Positions 32,010-40,657 of a DNA stretch of 50,335 bases are shown piece after piece. This DNA is from a virus. Made by a program: the position numbers and the translations under genes. How positions within the stretch are numbered: the stretch's first letter is position 1; each line of letters begins with the position of its first letter. The stretch covers positions 1 through 50,335 of the IMG/VR virus record IMGVR_UViG_3300042470_000725; one strand, written 5' to 3'. The notes below the pieces were generated by a model, which was not told where the DNA came from, ran no database searches, and saw only the letters and a program-made list of their open reading frames with translations.

Positions 32010-33642
32010 CAGCCTGATAGTCACGCTTCGGCTTGACGGGGGCAATTTCGAGAAAGAAGCCTCGCGGCTGGACGCCACGGAACGCAAGGTCCGTGACGGC
32101 GCGCAAAAGCGCGGGCAGGCGATCGAAGAGAGCCAAAAGCGCCAACGCGAAAGCTTCTCGCAGCTCACAAAAGCGACGCTCGCCTATGGGGCCGCGTTCC
32201 TTGGCCTTGGGTCCGTTACCGGCTTCGTCAAAAACATAATCAACGGCGATGCGTCCATCGGCCGCCTGTCCCGCCAGATTGGCGAGTCGACCGAAGAGAT
32301 TAGCGCTTGGGGCGGCGTGCTCCGGGGCGCGGGCGGCACGGCCGAACAAGCCGCGTCCGATCTATCCCTACTGCGCAATAGCTTTGAGGATATTCGGCTA
32401 ACCGGCCAATCGCAGCTTATCCCGTTCTTCAATCTGTTAGGGCTTTCGCTTAAGGATCTGGACGACCCGGGCGAAGCGCTCTTGCAGATCGCGGACAAAT
32501 TCGCGGGCATGGACCCGACGCAGGCCGCCGCGATCGGCCGGCAAATGGGCTTCAGCCCGGCCATGGTTTCGACGCTCGTAAAGGGCCGGGCCGCGACCGA
32601 AGAGCTCCTTAACGCCCAATACCGGCTAGGCGTGACCACAAAACAGGCCGCCGCCGACGCCGAAGAGCTGCAGCGCGCGCAAGCCGATCTGATCACCCTG
32701 CTTGGCGGGTTTGCCCGGACCATCAATAAAGACGTCGTTCCGGCCGCTACGGCGGTCGGAAAAGTGCTGCAGGCGATCGCGCAGGATCAAAGCTTCCGCG
32801 CCTTCATGTCGGCCGCGAAGGACGCCACGCTCGCGCTATTCAGCGTCGCAAAACCCGTCTTTACGGTCCTATTCGGGCTCATACAGTCTGTTGCCCGGCT
32901 TCTGTCCGGAGATTTCAGCGGCGCTTGGAAGTCCGTTAAGAATACCGTCGTCGACGTCGTCAAATCGCTAGAGTCGGCGTGGACCAACGGCACGCGGGCG
33001 GCGGTCAAATTCTGGCGGGCGGCGCGCGGGCTGGACCCGGAGTCGACGGGCGGCACGCCGCAAGCCCCCGGTCCGGCCGGCGCGAGCCCCCAAGGGCCCG
33101 GCGGCGCGGAACGCTTCGGGCATATCGTCAAATTTTTCACCGATCGCGGCTATTCGCAGGACGTGGCCCGGGGCATCGCGGCGGGCATTTATGCGGAATC
33201 CAAAGGCGACCCAAAAGCGATAAACCCGACAAGCGGCGCGTACGGCGTCGGGCAATGGCTAGGGTCACGGCAGCGCAAGCTTTTTGAAAAGTACGGGTCG
33301 GACCCGACGCTTTTCCAGCAACTCGAATTTATGGATTACGAGCTCCGGGGCGGCGACCATGGCGGGGCGGCGGTCCGGGGCGCGCGAGGCGAGCGGGCCG
33401 CACTGGACGCCTATATCCGGCGCTTCATGCGTCCCGCGCAAGGCGCGGAAACGTCCGGCGACTTGCAGCGCGGTCAAGCGGCCCTGCAGCGTTACCGGCC
33501 GATTAGCAACGTCGGCGGCGCAAGCGTGACCATCGGGGCCCTGCACGTGCACACCGCCGCCACGGACGCCCGGGGCATCGCTACGGGCATTTCCCGCGAG
33601 CTGGCGGTAGTCGTCCCGCAAGCCAATCTAGGGCTCGTGTAA
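31993..33642 (+). CDS. Tape measure protein with C-terminal tail lysozyme domain
   Basis: 549 residues from ATG 31993. The long helical N-terminus (FEKEASRLDATERKVRDGAQ) is followed by hydrophobic helices (LAYGAAFLGLGSVTGFV; ATLALFSVAKPVFTVLFGLI). About residues 375-490 form a phage-tail-lysozyme domain (DVARGIAAGIYAESKGDP, then SGAYGVGQWLGSRQRKLFEK), which locally opens peptidoglycan on entry. At about 0.15 nm per residue this predicts a tail near 80 nm, a rough upper estimate because the lysozyme part may not span the tube. Confidence 0.85.
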   Translation: MPTIIDSLIVTLRLDGGNFEKEASRLDATERKVRDGAQKRGQAIEESQKRQRESFSQLTKATLAYGAAFLGLGSVTGFVKNIINGDASIGRLSRQIGESTEEISAWGGVLRGAGGTAEQAASDLSLLRNSFEDIRLTGQSQLIPFFNLLGLSLKDLDDPGEALLQIADKFAGMDPTQAAAIGRQMGFSPAMVSTLVKGRAATEELLNAQYRLGVTTKQAAADAEELQRAQADLITLLGGFARTINKDVVPAATAVGKVLQAIAQDQSFRAFMSAAKDATLALFSVAKPVFTVLFGLIQSVARLLSGDFSGAWKSVKNTVVDVVKSLESAWTNGTRAAVKFWRAARGLDPESTGGTPQAPGPAGASPQGPGGAERFGHIVKFFTDRGYSQDVARGIAAGIYAESKGDPKAINPTSGAYGVGQWLGSRQRKLFEKYGSDPTLFQQLEFMDYELRGGDHGGAAVRGARGERAALDAYIRRFMRPAQGAETSGDLQRGQAALQRYRPISNVGGASVTIGALHVHTAATDARGIATGISRELAVVVPQANLGLV

Positions 33643-34559
33643 TGCCTCAATCCATCGTCACGGTTCCGCTGTTCCCTAACGTGCCCAACGTCCCCGGCGT
33701 GCCCCCGCTGGTACGGTCTGCGGAGGGGGCAAGCAACGTGCTCACCGGCACGCTGCAGGGCGTCCGGGACGCCGCCAGCGGGCAGTTTACCGGGGCCCTG
33801 CAGGGCGTGCTCCTGCTGTCCAACGGGCAAGCGGGGGCCGTGCTCGGGACGCTACGGGGCGTTTTGGACGGGTCGAACAATCTGACGGCCCTTCTGTCCG
33901 GGGGCGTCGCCGGGCAAGCCATCGGGACGTTTGCGGGGGCGATCGGCGCGGCCGGCCAACTCTCCGGAACCATCAACACGCTTCTAAGCCAAGTGACCGG
34001 CACGCTTGGCGCATCGGACGGCGCGTCCGTGGCGGCGCAGGCCGAACCGTTTAGGTGGGGAATCTTCAAGGCGGCCCTTAACGCCCCCGTCGTGGTCGCG
34101 GACAGCGTCGAAGCCTTCGAAGAGCAAAAAGAATACAGGGTCATAGACTACCCGCTCGAGGACGGGGCTTTTGAGTCATACAACAAGGTTGAGGTTCCCC
34201 AAGAGATCCGTTTTACCTTCAAAAAGTCCGGGACGATTGCGGAGCGCAGCGCGTTTCTGACAACGGTCGACAACGCGCTAAAGTCTCTGGATCTGTACGA
34301 CGCGGTCACGCCGGAAGCGACGTACCTCGATATCAGCCTAGTCCGACGCGAAATGAGGCGCACCGCCGAAAAGGGCGCGCAAATGCTCACAGTCGACGTT
34401 GTGGCCCGTCAAGTGCGCAACACGGCCGTAACCACGTTTACGAGCTCGAAAGCCCCTAGCGCCGCCGCTACGGCTAACAGCGGGCCCGTCCAGCCCGGGC
34501 CGGCCCCCGCTAGCGCGCCGGATCCGGCCGCGTTCGTTCCATCCCCGGGGGTCGCCTAA
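33642..34559 (+). CDS. Baseplate/tail-tip protein (distal tube)
   Basis: 305 residues from ATG 33642, one-base overlap with the tape measure stop. The N-terminus is Gly/Leu/Val repeat-like (GTLQGVRDAASGQFTGALQG); the C-terminal half has FGIFKAALN-type beta strands, YNKVEVPQEIRFTFKKSG and LDLYDAVTPEATYLDISLVR, the pattern of the first baseplate protein after the tape measure in sheath phages. A Pro/Ala-rich tail ends it. Confidence 0.7.
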   Translation: MPQSIVTVPLFPNVPNVPGVPPLVRSAEGASNVLTGTLQGVRDAASGQFTGALQGVLLLSNGQAGAVLGTLRGVLDGSNNLTALLSGGVAGQAIGTFAGAIGAAGQLSGTINTLLSQVTGTLGASDGASVAAQAEPFRWGIFKAALNAPVVVADSVEAFEEQKEYRVIDYPLEDGAFESYNKVEVPQEIRFTFKKSGTIAERSAFLTTVDNALKSLDLYDAVTPEATYLDISLVRREMRRTAEKGAQMLTVDVVARQVRNTAVTTFTSSKAPSAAATANSGPVQPGPAPASAPDPAAFVPSPGVA

Positions 34560-34843
34560 TGCTCACCGTTCCGCTGCAGGCCGTCCCGTCCCAAACGCTG
34601 GCGATTTCGCTAGGGGACCAACCGTGCAAGATTGACGTCGTGACCCGGGGTGACGGGCTATATGTTAACCTGTACGTCAACGACGCGCTTGTTATCGGCG
34701 GCGTGGCGGCCCGTAACCGCGTGCGCGTGGTGATCGACGCCTATCTAGGCTTTATCGGCGACTTGTCGTGGCTAGACACCCAAGGCGACGAAGATCCGAC
34801 CTACGACGGCCTCGGGTCGCGCTGGCAACTGGTATACCTATGA
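34559..34843 (+). CDS. Baseplate plug-type protein (DUF6983-like)
   Basis: 94 residues, all beta: LTVPLQAVPSQTLAISLGDQ, then VNLYVNDALVIGGVAARNRV and LGFIGDLSWLDTQGDEDPTY. This size and sequence style match the small baseplate plug family. ATG 34559 overlaps the previous stop; its own end is coupled to the hub gene by ATGA. Confidence 0.75.
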   Translation: MLTVPLQAVPSQTLAISLGDQPCKIDVVTRGDGLYVNLYVNDALVIGGVAARNRVRVVIDAYLGFIGDLSWLDTQGDEDPTYDGLGSRWQLVYL

Positions 34844-35718
34844 CGTTTCTACGCCGCGAGATCGACGTTAAATTCCAGCTTGGCAAAGGCAACTTTGGGC
34901 AAGACGGCGTCGATACTGTCGAAATTACGGGGCTTCGCGTCGCCGCCAGTATCCAGAAAAACGGCGGCGTGTCCCTCTCCCGGGCGTCAATCAAGATCTA
35001 CGGCTTGACCCTGTCGACCATGAATCAGCTCTCAACGCTCGGGAAGCCGCTGGTCGACGGCCGGAACAATACGGTCACGCTCACGGCTGGCGACGCCAAC
35101 GGGAAAAGCGTGGTTTTTTCCGGGACGATCACAGAAGCATGGGTGGACGGCACGAACGCGCCCGAAGTCGCCTTGCTGGTCGAAGCTTTCGGCGGCCTTC
35201 TGGACGCGCTGCGCCCCCTTCCGGCGACAAGCTTTCAGGGTAGCGTCGACGCCGCGACGATTGTCGCCGGCCTTGCGCAGCAAATGGGTTACGGGTTCGA
35301 GAATGGCGGCGTCGAAGGCGTCATCCTTACAAACCCTAACTATCCGGGAACCGGCCGGCAACAGCTCGAAAGCGTGGCGCGTGACGGCGGTTTCAACTTC
35401 TTCATCGACGACGTCCTAAACGCGGTCGCGATATGGCCCCGGGACGGCGTGCGCGGCGGGCAAATCCCCCTCATAAACGCCGCCACGGGCCTAGTCGGCT
35501 TCCCGACGCATACGGAAAACGGAATTCTGGTCACGTCTCTGTTTAACCCCGCCGTGATCTTTGGCCGCGCGATTCAGGTTGAAAGCGTGCTCACGCCGGC
35601 CGCCGGGCAATGGACCGTGTTTGCGGTCTCTCATGATCTGGAAAGCCTAGCTCCGGGCGGCGCGTGGTTTACGCGTGCGCAATGCACCGTCCTTGGGAGA
35701 ATCGCCCTTGCCAGCTAG
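34840..35718 (+). CDS. Baseplate hub protein
   Basis: 292 residues from ATG 34840. TFLRREIDVKFQLGKGNFGQ, NGGVSLSRASIKIYGLTLST, and later LESVARDGGFNFFIDDVLNA fit the hub proteins (gp27/gpD-like) that join tube and spike. It is directly followed by the spike protein, as expected. Confidence 0.78.
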   Translation: MTFLRREIDVKFQLGKGNFGQDGVDTVEITGLRVAASIQKNGGVSLSRASIKIYGLTLSTMNQLSTLGKPLVDGRNNTVTLTAGDANGKSVVFSGTITEAWVDGTNAPEVALLVEAFGGLLDALRPLPATSFQGSVDAATIVAGLAQQMGYGFENGGVEGVILTNPNYPGTGRQQLESVARDGGFNFFIDDVLNAVAIWPRDGVRGGQIPLINAATGLVGFPTHTENGILVTSLFNPAVIFGRAIQVESVLTPAAGQWTVFAVSHDLESLAPGGAWFTRAQCTVLGRIALAS

Positions 35719-36424
35719 CGACAACTACAAAGGCGCGCAACAGCTCTCGAGCGCGACGGATACCGCTAACGCGCTGGACTTTGTCGTGCGCATGGTCATG
35801 GGGCAAATGGCGACGGCGACCGTGGTCAAGGTGCTTGCGGTCTCTAACGCGGGCGGCGTGTCGGCCGTCGGTACGGTCGACGTGCTCCCGCTCGTGGCGC
35901 AAATCGACGGGGCGGGCAATGCCACGCCGCACGCGCCTATCTACGGGCTCCCGTATATGCGCTTGCAGGGCGGGACGGACGCCGTGATTCTCGACCCAAA
36001 GGTTGACGACATAGGGCTAGCCGTCTTCGCCTCCCGCGACATAAGCGCAGTCAAGGCGACCAAAGCGGCGGCCAACCCGGGCAGCTTCCGGCAATTCAGC
36101 CTGTCCGACGGCCTGTATATCGGCGGGTTCCTCAATGGCGTCCCGACCCAATACGTGCGGTTTTACGCCGACGGGATCCAGATTGTCACGCCGGGCGACG
36201 TTGCGATACAGTCGGGGGGCGCTGTCACCGTTGAGGCCCCCACCGTGACCATTACAAGCCCGGATATCCAGCTAGAAGGCGCGGTCCATGTGACCGGCGC
36301 GCTTACGGGGGATAGCACCGCGACCTTTACCGGCGTCGTCACTGGCGACGGCCGTAGCCTCACCACGCACAAGCACACCGGCGTTACGGTCGGCGGCGGC
36401 ACTTCCGGCCCGGCGGTCCCATGA
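35708..36424 (+). CDS. Baseplate spike protein (gpV / gp138-like)
   Basis: 238 residues from TTG 35708, chosen because GGGAGA lies 6 bases upstream; GTG 35675 is an in-frame alternative. An OB-fold-like N-terminus (TVVKVLAVSNAGGVSAVGTV, DVLPLVAQIDGAG, GLPYMRLQGGTDAVILDPKV) is followed by a beta-repeat C-terminus (IQIVTPGDVAIQSGG; TVEAPTVTITSPDIQLEGAV) and ends with a His-containing THKHTGVTVGG. This is the membrane-piercing spike of the baseplate. Confidence 0.88.
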   Translation: MPASDNYKGAQQLSSATDTANALDFVVRMVMGQMATATVVKVLAVSNAGGVSAVGTVDVLPLVAQIDGAGNATPHAPIYGLPYMRLQGGTDAVILDPKVDDIGLAVFASRDISAVKATKAAANPGSFRQFSLSDGLYIGGFLNGVPTQYVRFYADGIQIVTPGDVAIQSGGAVTVEAPTVTITSPDIQLEGAVHVTGALTGDSTATFTGVVTGDGRSLTTHKHTGVTVGGGTSGPAVP

Positions 36425-36798
36425 ACAGCCTTCTCTTAGATCAAACGACGTGGGATCTTTGCCTAGACGCGGCGGGCGATATAGCCGTTGCGTCCGACCC
36501 GTACGCCATGGCGCAAGACGTCGCGTCGGCTATCCGCCTGTTCCTCGGGGAGGCGTGGTACGACACGGCCCTTGGCGTCCCGTATTTCGACCAAATTCTA
36601 GGCCACGCCCCGCCGGTCTCGCTCGTCAAGCAACAATTGACCCGGGCCGCCCTTACCGTCCCGGGCGTGGTCGCCGCGACCTGTACGCTCGCCTCAATTG
36701 CGGGCCGCCAGCTTACCGGCCAAGTGCGGGTTACAGACACCGCCGGGACCGTGCTATCTATCGCGTTCGCGGGCGGCTCAACGTCCATAGGGGGCTGA
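36421..36798 (+). CDS. Baseplate wedge protein (gpW / gp25-like)
   Basis: 125 residues from ATG 36421 (ATGA overlap). LDAAGDIAVASDPYAMAQDV and AIRLFLGEAWYDTALGVPYF are the conserved gp25-like segment. Together with the J protein that follows, it builds the baseplate wedges. Confidence 0.9.
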   Translation: MNSLLLDQTTWDLCLDAAGDIAVASDPYAMAQDVASAIRLFLGEAWYDTALGVPYFDQILGHAPPVSLVKQQLTRAALTVPGVVAATCTLASIAGRQLTGQVRVTDTAGTVLSIAFAGGSTSIGG

Positions 36799-36799
36799 T

Positions 36800-38020
36800 A
36801 TGACCACAAGTGTTCCGTCCCCGACCTTCGGCCCCCGGGGCTTCGTCGCGCCTAGCGAGCCGGATATTCTGGCGGGCGTGCAGGCGGACCTAAACGCCGC
36901 CTTCGGGGGCAATCTAAACCCGTCCCTGTCCACGCCCCAAGGGCAGCTCGCGACCGGCTTCACGACGGCCATAGGCGAGAAGAACGCTCTTGTTCTGCAG
37001 GTGCTTAACGGCGTGGATCCGGCGCTAGCCACGGGCCGCCTGCAAGACGCGATCGGCCGAATCTATTTCCTCGAGCGCCTGCCTGCTATCGCGACGTCCG
37101 TCGTGGCGACATGCACCGGGAGCCCGGGCGTCGTCATTCCGGCCGGTTCGCTCGTAGCGTCAACCGCCGGCGACCTGTACGCCAGCACGTCGCGTGCCAA
37201 GATCCGGAGCGGCGGAACGGTCGACGTCGTGTTTCAATGCCAGACCACAGGCCCTATTGCCTGCCCGGCCGCCACGCTCACGAGTATCTATCGCGCCGTC
37301 CCGGGATGGGACAGCGTGACCAACGCAGACCCGGGAACGGTCGGCCGGGACGTTGAGAGCGCGACCGAATTCGAGGCGCGGCGGCGGGCGTCCGTGGCCC
37401 TCAACGCCGTCGGGTCGCTTCCGTCCGTGCGGGCCGCCGTCCTGTCCGTCCCGGGCGTGCTTGACGCCTATGTCACCGACAACAGCACCGCCGCGCCTGT
37501 CGCAACAGGCGGCGTGACCCTGCCCGCCTATGCCTTGTACGTCGCGGCGGCGGGGGGCGACGGGCAGGCCATCGCTGAAGCGGTATGGGGCAAAAAGTGG
37601 CCCGGCCAACCCATGTATACCGCCACCGCGACCCTGTACGCTGTGGAAGACCAAGATCCGTCCTACACGCCGCCGTACCCGTCCTACGACGTGTACGTTG
37701 TGACTCCGACGGACCTTCCGATTTTTATCGCCGTGTCGATCACCGATTCGCTCGCCGTCCCTTCCGACGCCGAAGCGCAAGTGCAGGCGGCGATCGCAAA
37801 CGCCTTTGTCGGGGGTGACGGCGGGACACGGGCCGGGATTGGCCGGACCCTGTATGCGTCCCGTTTCCTCGCGTCCGTGGTCACGCTTGGGGCATGGGCC
37901 GCCAACGTCATATCCATCAGTATCGGCACGACCGCGAGCCCGACGGGGGACACCGTAACCGTCGACATTGACCAACTGCCCTCACTCGACACCGCCGACG
38001 TGACGTTGACGCTCGTCTAA
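36800..38020 (+). CDS. Baseplate J-like protein
   Basis: 406 residues from ATG 36800. The segment TDVEARRR-like ESATEFEARRRASVALNAVG followed by VRAAVLSVPGVLDAYVTDN and GDGQAIAEAVWGKKWPGQPM matches Baseplate_J (gp47-like) proteins. Part of the wedge. Overlaps the next gene by one base. Confidence 0.92.
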   Translation: MTTSVPSPTFGPRGFVAPSEPDILAGVQADLNAAFGGNLNPSLSTPQGQLATGFTTAIGEKNALVLQVLNGVDPALATGRLQDAIGRIYFLERLPAIATSVVATCTGSPGVVIPAGSLVASTAGDLYASTSRAKIRSGGTVDVVFQCQTTGPIACPAATLTSIYRAVPGWDSVTNADPGTVGRDVESATEFEARRRASVALNAVGSLPSVRAAVLSVPGVLDAYVTDNSTAAPVATGGVTLPAYALYVAAAGGDGQAIAEAVWGKKWPGQPMYTATATLYAVEDQDPSYTPPYPSYDVYVVTPTDLPIFIAVSITDSLAVPSDAEAQVQAAIANAFVGGDGGTRAGIGRTLYASRFLASVVTLGAWAANVISISIGTTASPTGDTVTVDIDQLPSLDTADVTLTLV

Positions 38021-38592
38021 TGCCCTACGCCCCCCTCAACCCCCTTGTCAGTCAGTACGCCGCCAGCCCGACGATTATCCGGCTGCTAGAAGACTTCTCG
38101 ACTTGGATCGTTCCGGACGCCGATATCGACGCTTGGTATGATCTGGTTTGGAATGTCGCCACGGCGCAAGGCTATGGGCTAGACGTTTGGGGGCGCATCG
38201 TCGACGTCGGGCGCGTGGTGCTTGTGGCGAGCGGCGAGATAACGCTAGGCTTTGAGGAGTCCAACCCGTCCAGCGCCGTCCCGTTCGGCGAAGGCGTCTT
38301 TTTCAATGGCGGCTCGTCAACGTCCAACTACGCCCTGCCCGACGCGGACTATCGAACGCTCATTTACGCCAAGGCGTTGAGCAACATTTGCGACGGGTCG
38401 ATACCGTCCGCAAACCGAATCCTTCGCTTGCTCTTCCCGGGCCGGGGAAACTGCTATGTGACAGACGGCCTCGATATGACCATGACGTACACGTTCGAAT
38501 TTCCGCTTACGGCCGTTGAGCTGGCAATCCTTGCGCAATCCAACGTGCTCGCCACGCCTTCCGGCATCGTCGCCACAATCAACGTCATCTAG
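38020..38592 (+). CDS. Baseplate protein (DUF2612, gpI-like)
   Basis: 190 residues from ATG 38020. YDLVWNVATAQGYGLDVWGR, then DADYRTLIYAKALSNICDGS and LFPGRGNCYVTDGLDMTMTY fit the DUF2612 family, which takes the place of tail protein I between J and the fibre and likely anchors the fibre to the baseplate. Confidence 0.85.
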   Translation: MPYAPLNPLVSQYAASPTIIRLLEDFSTWIVPDADIDAWYDLVWNVATAQGYGLDVWGRIVDVGRVVLVASGEITLGFEESNPSSAVPFGEGVFFNGGSSTSNYALPDADYRTLIYAKALSNICDGSIPSANRILRLLFPGRGNCYVTDGLDMTMTYTFEFPLTAVELAILAQSNVLATPSGIVATINVI

Positions 38593-38601
38593 GGGCCCGC
38601 A

Positions 38602-39633
38602 ATGGACGCCGCCGACATTCCGACCAAGTTTCCGATTCCCTTCGCCTCGAGCGCGGGTGGCGGCTATATCCGGACCATTCCGGAAGCCCCCGGCGCGTCT
38701 GGCGTCGCGAATCTTACCGAAGGCTTCCCGCCGGAGTGCTTCACGCCCCTGTCCGGCGGCGGCGTGCCCCCGGCCGGACAGGATTTTAACGGGATCCTGA
38801 ATCAAATCACCGCTTGGAACCAATGGCAGGCGGCCGGCGGAACGTCCCTGTACGACGGCACATTCTCGACCGATATCGGCGGCTATCCCGCCGGCTGCAT
38901 TCTGCGCAGCACCACGGCCGGCCTCTATTGGGTGAATCTGGTCGACGCCAATACGACCAACCCGGACAGCGGCGGGGCGGGCTGGCAAGCGCTGGTCGCC
39001 CCGGACAGCGTCGCGAATACGCAGCTCGCGCAAATGCCGACGCTCACGGCCAAGGCCAATATCGGCACGGCGTCCGTGGTCACGGCTTCGATCGCCTCGC
39101 AGACGATGACCGTGACCGCCGTCGCGTCCGGCCGGCTGGCAATCGGCCAAACCCTGTCCGGGACGGGCGTCACCGCCGGCACACGCATTACGGCCTTCCT
39201 CACCGGCACGGGCGGTACAGGCACGTACAGCGTGAGCGTCGCGCAAACCGTCGCCAGTGGCACTATCAACGCCACGGGGACCGCTTCTGCGTCTGACGTG
39301 CCCCTTGCGGACCTTCTCACGGCGGCCGGCGTCGTCGCACCCTTCGCGTCCTGCATGGTCGCCGGACAGGGCAGCAACGGCGCGTGTACGATCTACGGCG
39401 CAAACAATATCGCCAGCGTGACCCGGACCGCCAGCGGAACCTATTACGTCGCGTTCACGTCCGCCCCCGCCGACGCCAACTATGCGCCACAACTCACCGT
39501 GCGCGGGCAGAACGTGGTCGCGACTTGGGAAAACCCGACGACGGTCGGCTTCGACGTGAACCAACAGAACGGCAACGCCAACATTGGCAGCGCGCCACAG
39601 AACAACAATTTCAGCGTCCTAGTCTTCCGCTAA
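38602..39633 (+). CDS. Tail fibre protein with one surface repeat
   Basis: 343 residues from ATG 38602. The N-terminal 140 residues ([60 protein letters not shown]) are a typical fibre base that attaches to the baseplate. Residues about 158-225 hold one MTVTAV...SGT repeat shared with cement and sheath. The C-terminus ([28 protein letters not shown]) is a beta tip. Last gene of the structural block. Confidence 0.8.
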   Translation: MDAADIPTKFPIPFASSAGGGYIRTIPEAPGASGVANLTEGFPPECFTPLSGGGVPPAGQDFNGILNQITAWNQWQAAGGTSLYDGTFSTDIGGYPAGCILRSTTAGLYWVNLVDANTTNPDSGGAGWQALVAPDSVANTQLAQMPTLTAKANIGTASVVTASIASQTMTVTAVASGRLAIGQTLSGTGVTAGTRITAFLTGTGGTGTYSVSVAQTVASGTINATGTASASDVPLADLLTAAGVVAPFASCMVAGQGSNGACTIYGANNIASVTRTASGTYYVAFTSAPADANYAPQLTVRGQNVVATWENPTTVGFDVNQQNGNANIGSAPQNNNFSVLVFR

Positions 39634-39657
39634 GGGGCCGCCAGCGCCCGGCGTCGC

Positions 39658-39712
39658 GTTAGGCGTACAAATTACCATTGACGGCCCCCGGCCCCTGACG
39701 TACTGTACGTCA
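39658..39712 (+). promoter_or_regulatory. Compound promoter/operator: GTAC dyad plus 17-bp perfect palindrome
   Basis: GTTAGGCGTACAAATTAC (39658-39675) is a member of the GTAC dyad family. Just downstream is TTGACG (39678-39683), a 17-bp spacer and TACTGT (39701-39706). The -10 box lies inside TGACGTACTGTACGTCA (39696-39712), a perfect palindrome around a central T. It drives the gene at 39736. Confidence 0.65.
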
Positions 39713-39735
39713 TCGGCCAAGGGAGGGCCGCCCCA

Positions 39736-39963
39736 ATGTCTAACCCCGTTATCGTCAAGCCCCGCGCGTATTGGGCCGACCGACCTATGGCCGCCGCCGG
39801 CTTCGTTTCGTACCGCTACAAGGGGCCGTTCGGCTTCGTCATGATCGGCGCGACCGACGACGCCGACGCCCTGTACCAAGCGTCGCGGTCCCTATCGTCC
39901 GGCTTGCCGGACCGGGCAAACCTGCAGGTTTGGAAAGGGGACCGCTATGAGAACCTGTCCTGA
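39736..39963 (+). CDS. Small protein, unknown function
   Basis: 75 residues from ATG 39736 behind CAAGGGAGGG. Sequence KPRAYWADRPMAAAGFVSYR, then FVMIGATDDADALYQASRSL: a strand-helix pattern recalling the small paralogues at 3753-4383, though not clearly homologous. Overlaps the zinc-finger gene by 17 bp. First gene of the late small-gene block. Confidence 0.65.
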   Translation: MSNPVIVKPRAYWADRPMAAAGFVSYRYKGPFGFVMIGATDDADALYQASRSLSSGLPDRANLQVWKGDRYENLS

Positions 39964-40249
39964 ATGCGGGGCGTCCTTCCAACCCACCAACGGGCGCCAA
40001 GTCTTCTGCACCGTGCCCCATAAGCAGGCATTCTGGCGGCTCATGGCGGCCCGGGGGCAGCTCATGTTGCCCCTGTCCCTCTCGTGGCAGGCCGGGAACC
40101 GGAAGGGCGAAGATCACGCCGCTTGGGCCCGCTCGCAACAGGACGGGCTTTTGCGGCGATGGGTCCGGGAAGACCGGGAAGCCGGCCGGGATCCGTCCCT
40201 TGTGAGCCGCGCAAAAGAATCTTTGCGCTGGTCTCACGTTGACGCTTGA
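39947..40249 (+). CDS. Small zinc-finger protein
   Basis: 100 residues from ATG 39947. The N-terminus C4-P-E-C7-x13-C-x3-H (MRTCPECGASFQPTNGRQVF then CTVPH) is a clear zinc site of the type found at the start of small phage proteins. The remainder is helical and basic (WRLMAARGQLML; LLRRWVREDREAGRDP). Probably nucleic-acid binding. Its TGA stop lies in the -35 box of the next promoter. Confidence 0.7.
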   Translation: MRTCPECGASFQPTNGRQVFCTVPHKQAFWRLMAARGQLMLPLSLSWQAGNRKGEDHAAWARSQQDGLLRRWVREDREAGRDPSLVSRAKESLRWSHVDA

Positions 40250-40278
40250 CGGGGCTTGGGGTTAAGCGTACAAATAAT
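40246..40278 (+). promoter_or_regulatory. Promoter with GTAC-centred operator dyad
   Basis: TTGACG (40246-40251, overlapping the upstream stop), a 17-bp spacer and TACAAA (40269-40274). GTTAAGCGTACAAATAAT at 40261-40278 overlaps the -10 box. A near-ideal sigma70 promoter for the gene at 40301. Confidence 0.75.
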
Positions 40279-40304
40279 TGTCAGCAAGGGAGACAGCGAC
40301 ATGA
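40261..40304 (+). repeat. 44-bp direct repeat, copy 1 (partner 40669-40712)
   Basis: The two copies are identical from the operator through the -10 box, leader, GGGAGAC ribosome-binding site and start codon (ATGA). The spacers upstream of them differ, so the duplication covers exactly the regulatory unit from the dyad to the start codon. A recent duplication or recombination between cassettes is the simplest explanation. Confidence 0.9.
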
Positions 40305-40657
40305 GCATCAAGGCAATCTTTTCGAACGGCCAAGTCGACGTTTACAAGGGCAAGCGCCCCGTCCGGGCCGCGTGGCAAGTGATCGCCCCGAACGGCCGCG
40401 TTGAGTCCGGGCACTCGTTGGACCGGGCCAAGGCGCGGAAGACCGCCGAAGGATACGCGGCGGAAATGTCCGGATGCTTTAGCATTTGGGGCCGGTCTGG
40501 CGGGCGCTTCCCGGCGGACTACGTCATCGCCCGGGAGCGGGTCGCCCGCGAAAAGGGCTTCGGGAGCTACAAGCAATATTATGCGGACGTTTCCGCCAAG
40601 CGGGCCGCCTTCGCCGCCTCCTGCAAAATCGAGATCGTGGACTTGAAGGGGGCTTGA
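40301..40657 (+). CDS. Small protein, unknown function
   Basis: 118 residues from ATG 40301 behind CAAGGGAGAC. MSIKAIFSNGQVDVYKGKRP, then HSLDRAKARKTAEGYAAEM and YVIARERVAREKGFGSYKQY: mixed strand-helix, basic. Expressed alone between two copies of the duplicated promoter. Its TGA stop is inside the next -35 box. No family recognised. Confidence 0.68.
   Translation: MSIKAIFSNGQVDVYKGKRPVRAAWQVIAPNGRVESGHSLDRAKARKTAEGYAAEMSGCFSIWGRSGGRFPADYVIARERVAREKGFGSYKQYYADVSAKRAAFAASCKIEIVDLKGA

Noticed and set aside
38317-39564. 415-residue open frame on the minus strand
   Set aside because: Antisense shadow of the DUF2612 and tail-fibre genes with Gly/Asp/Arg-rich composition and no recognisable motif.
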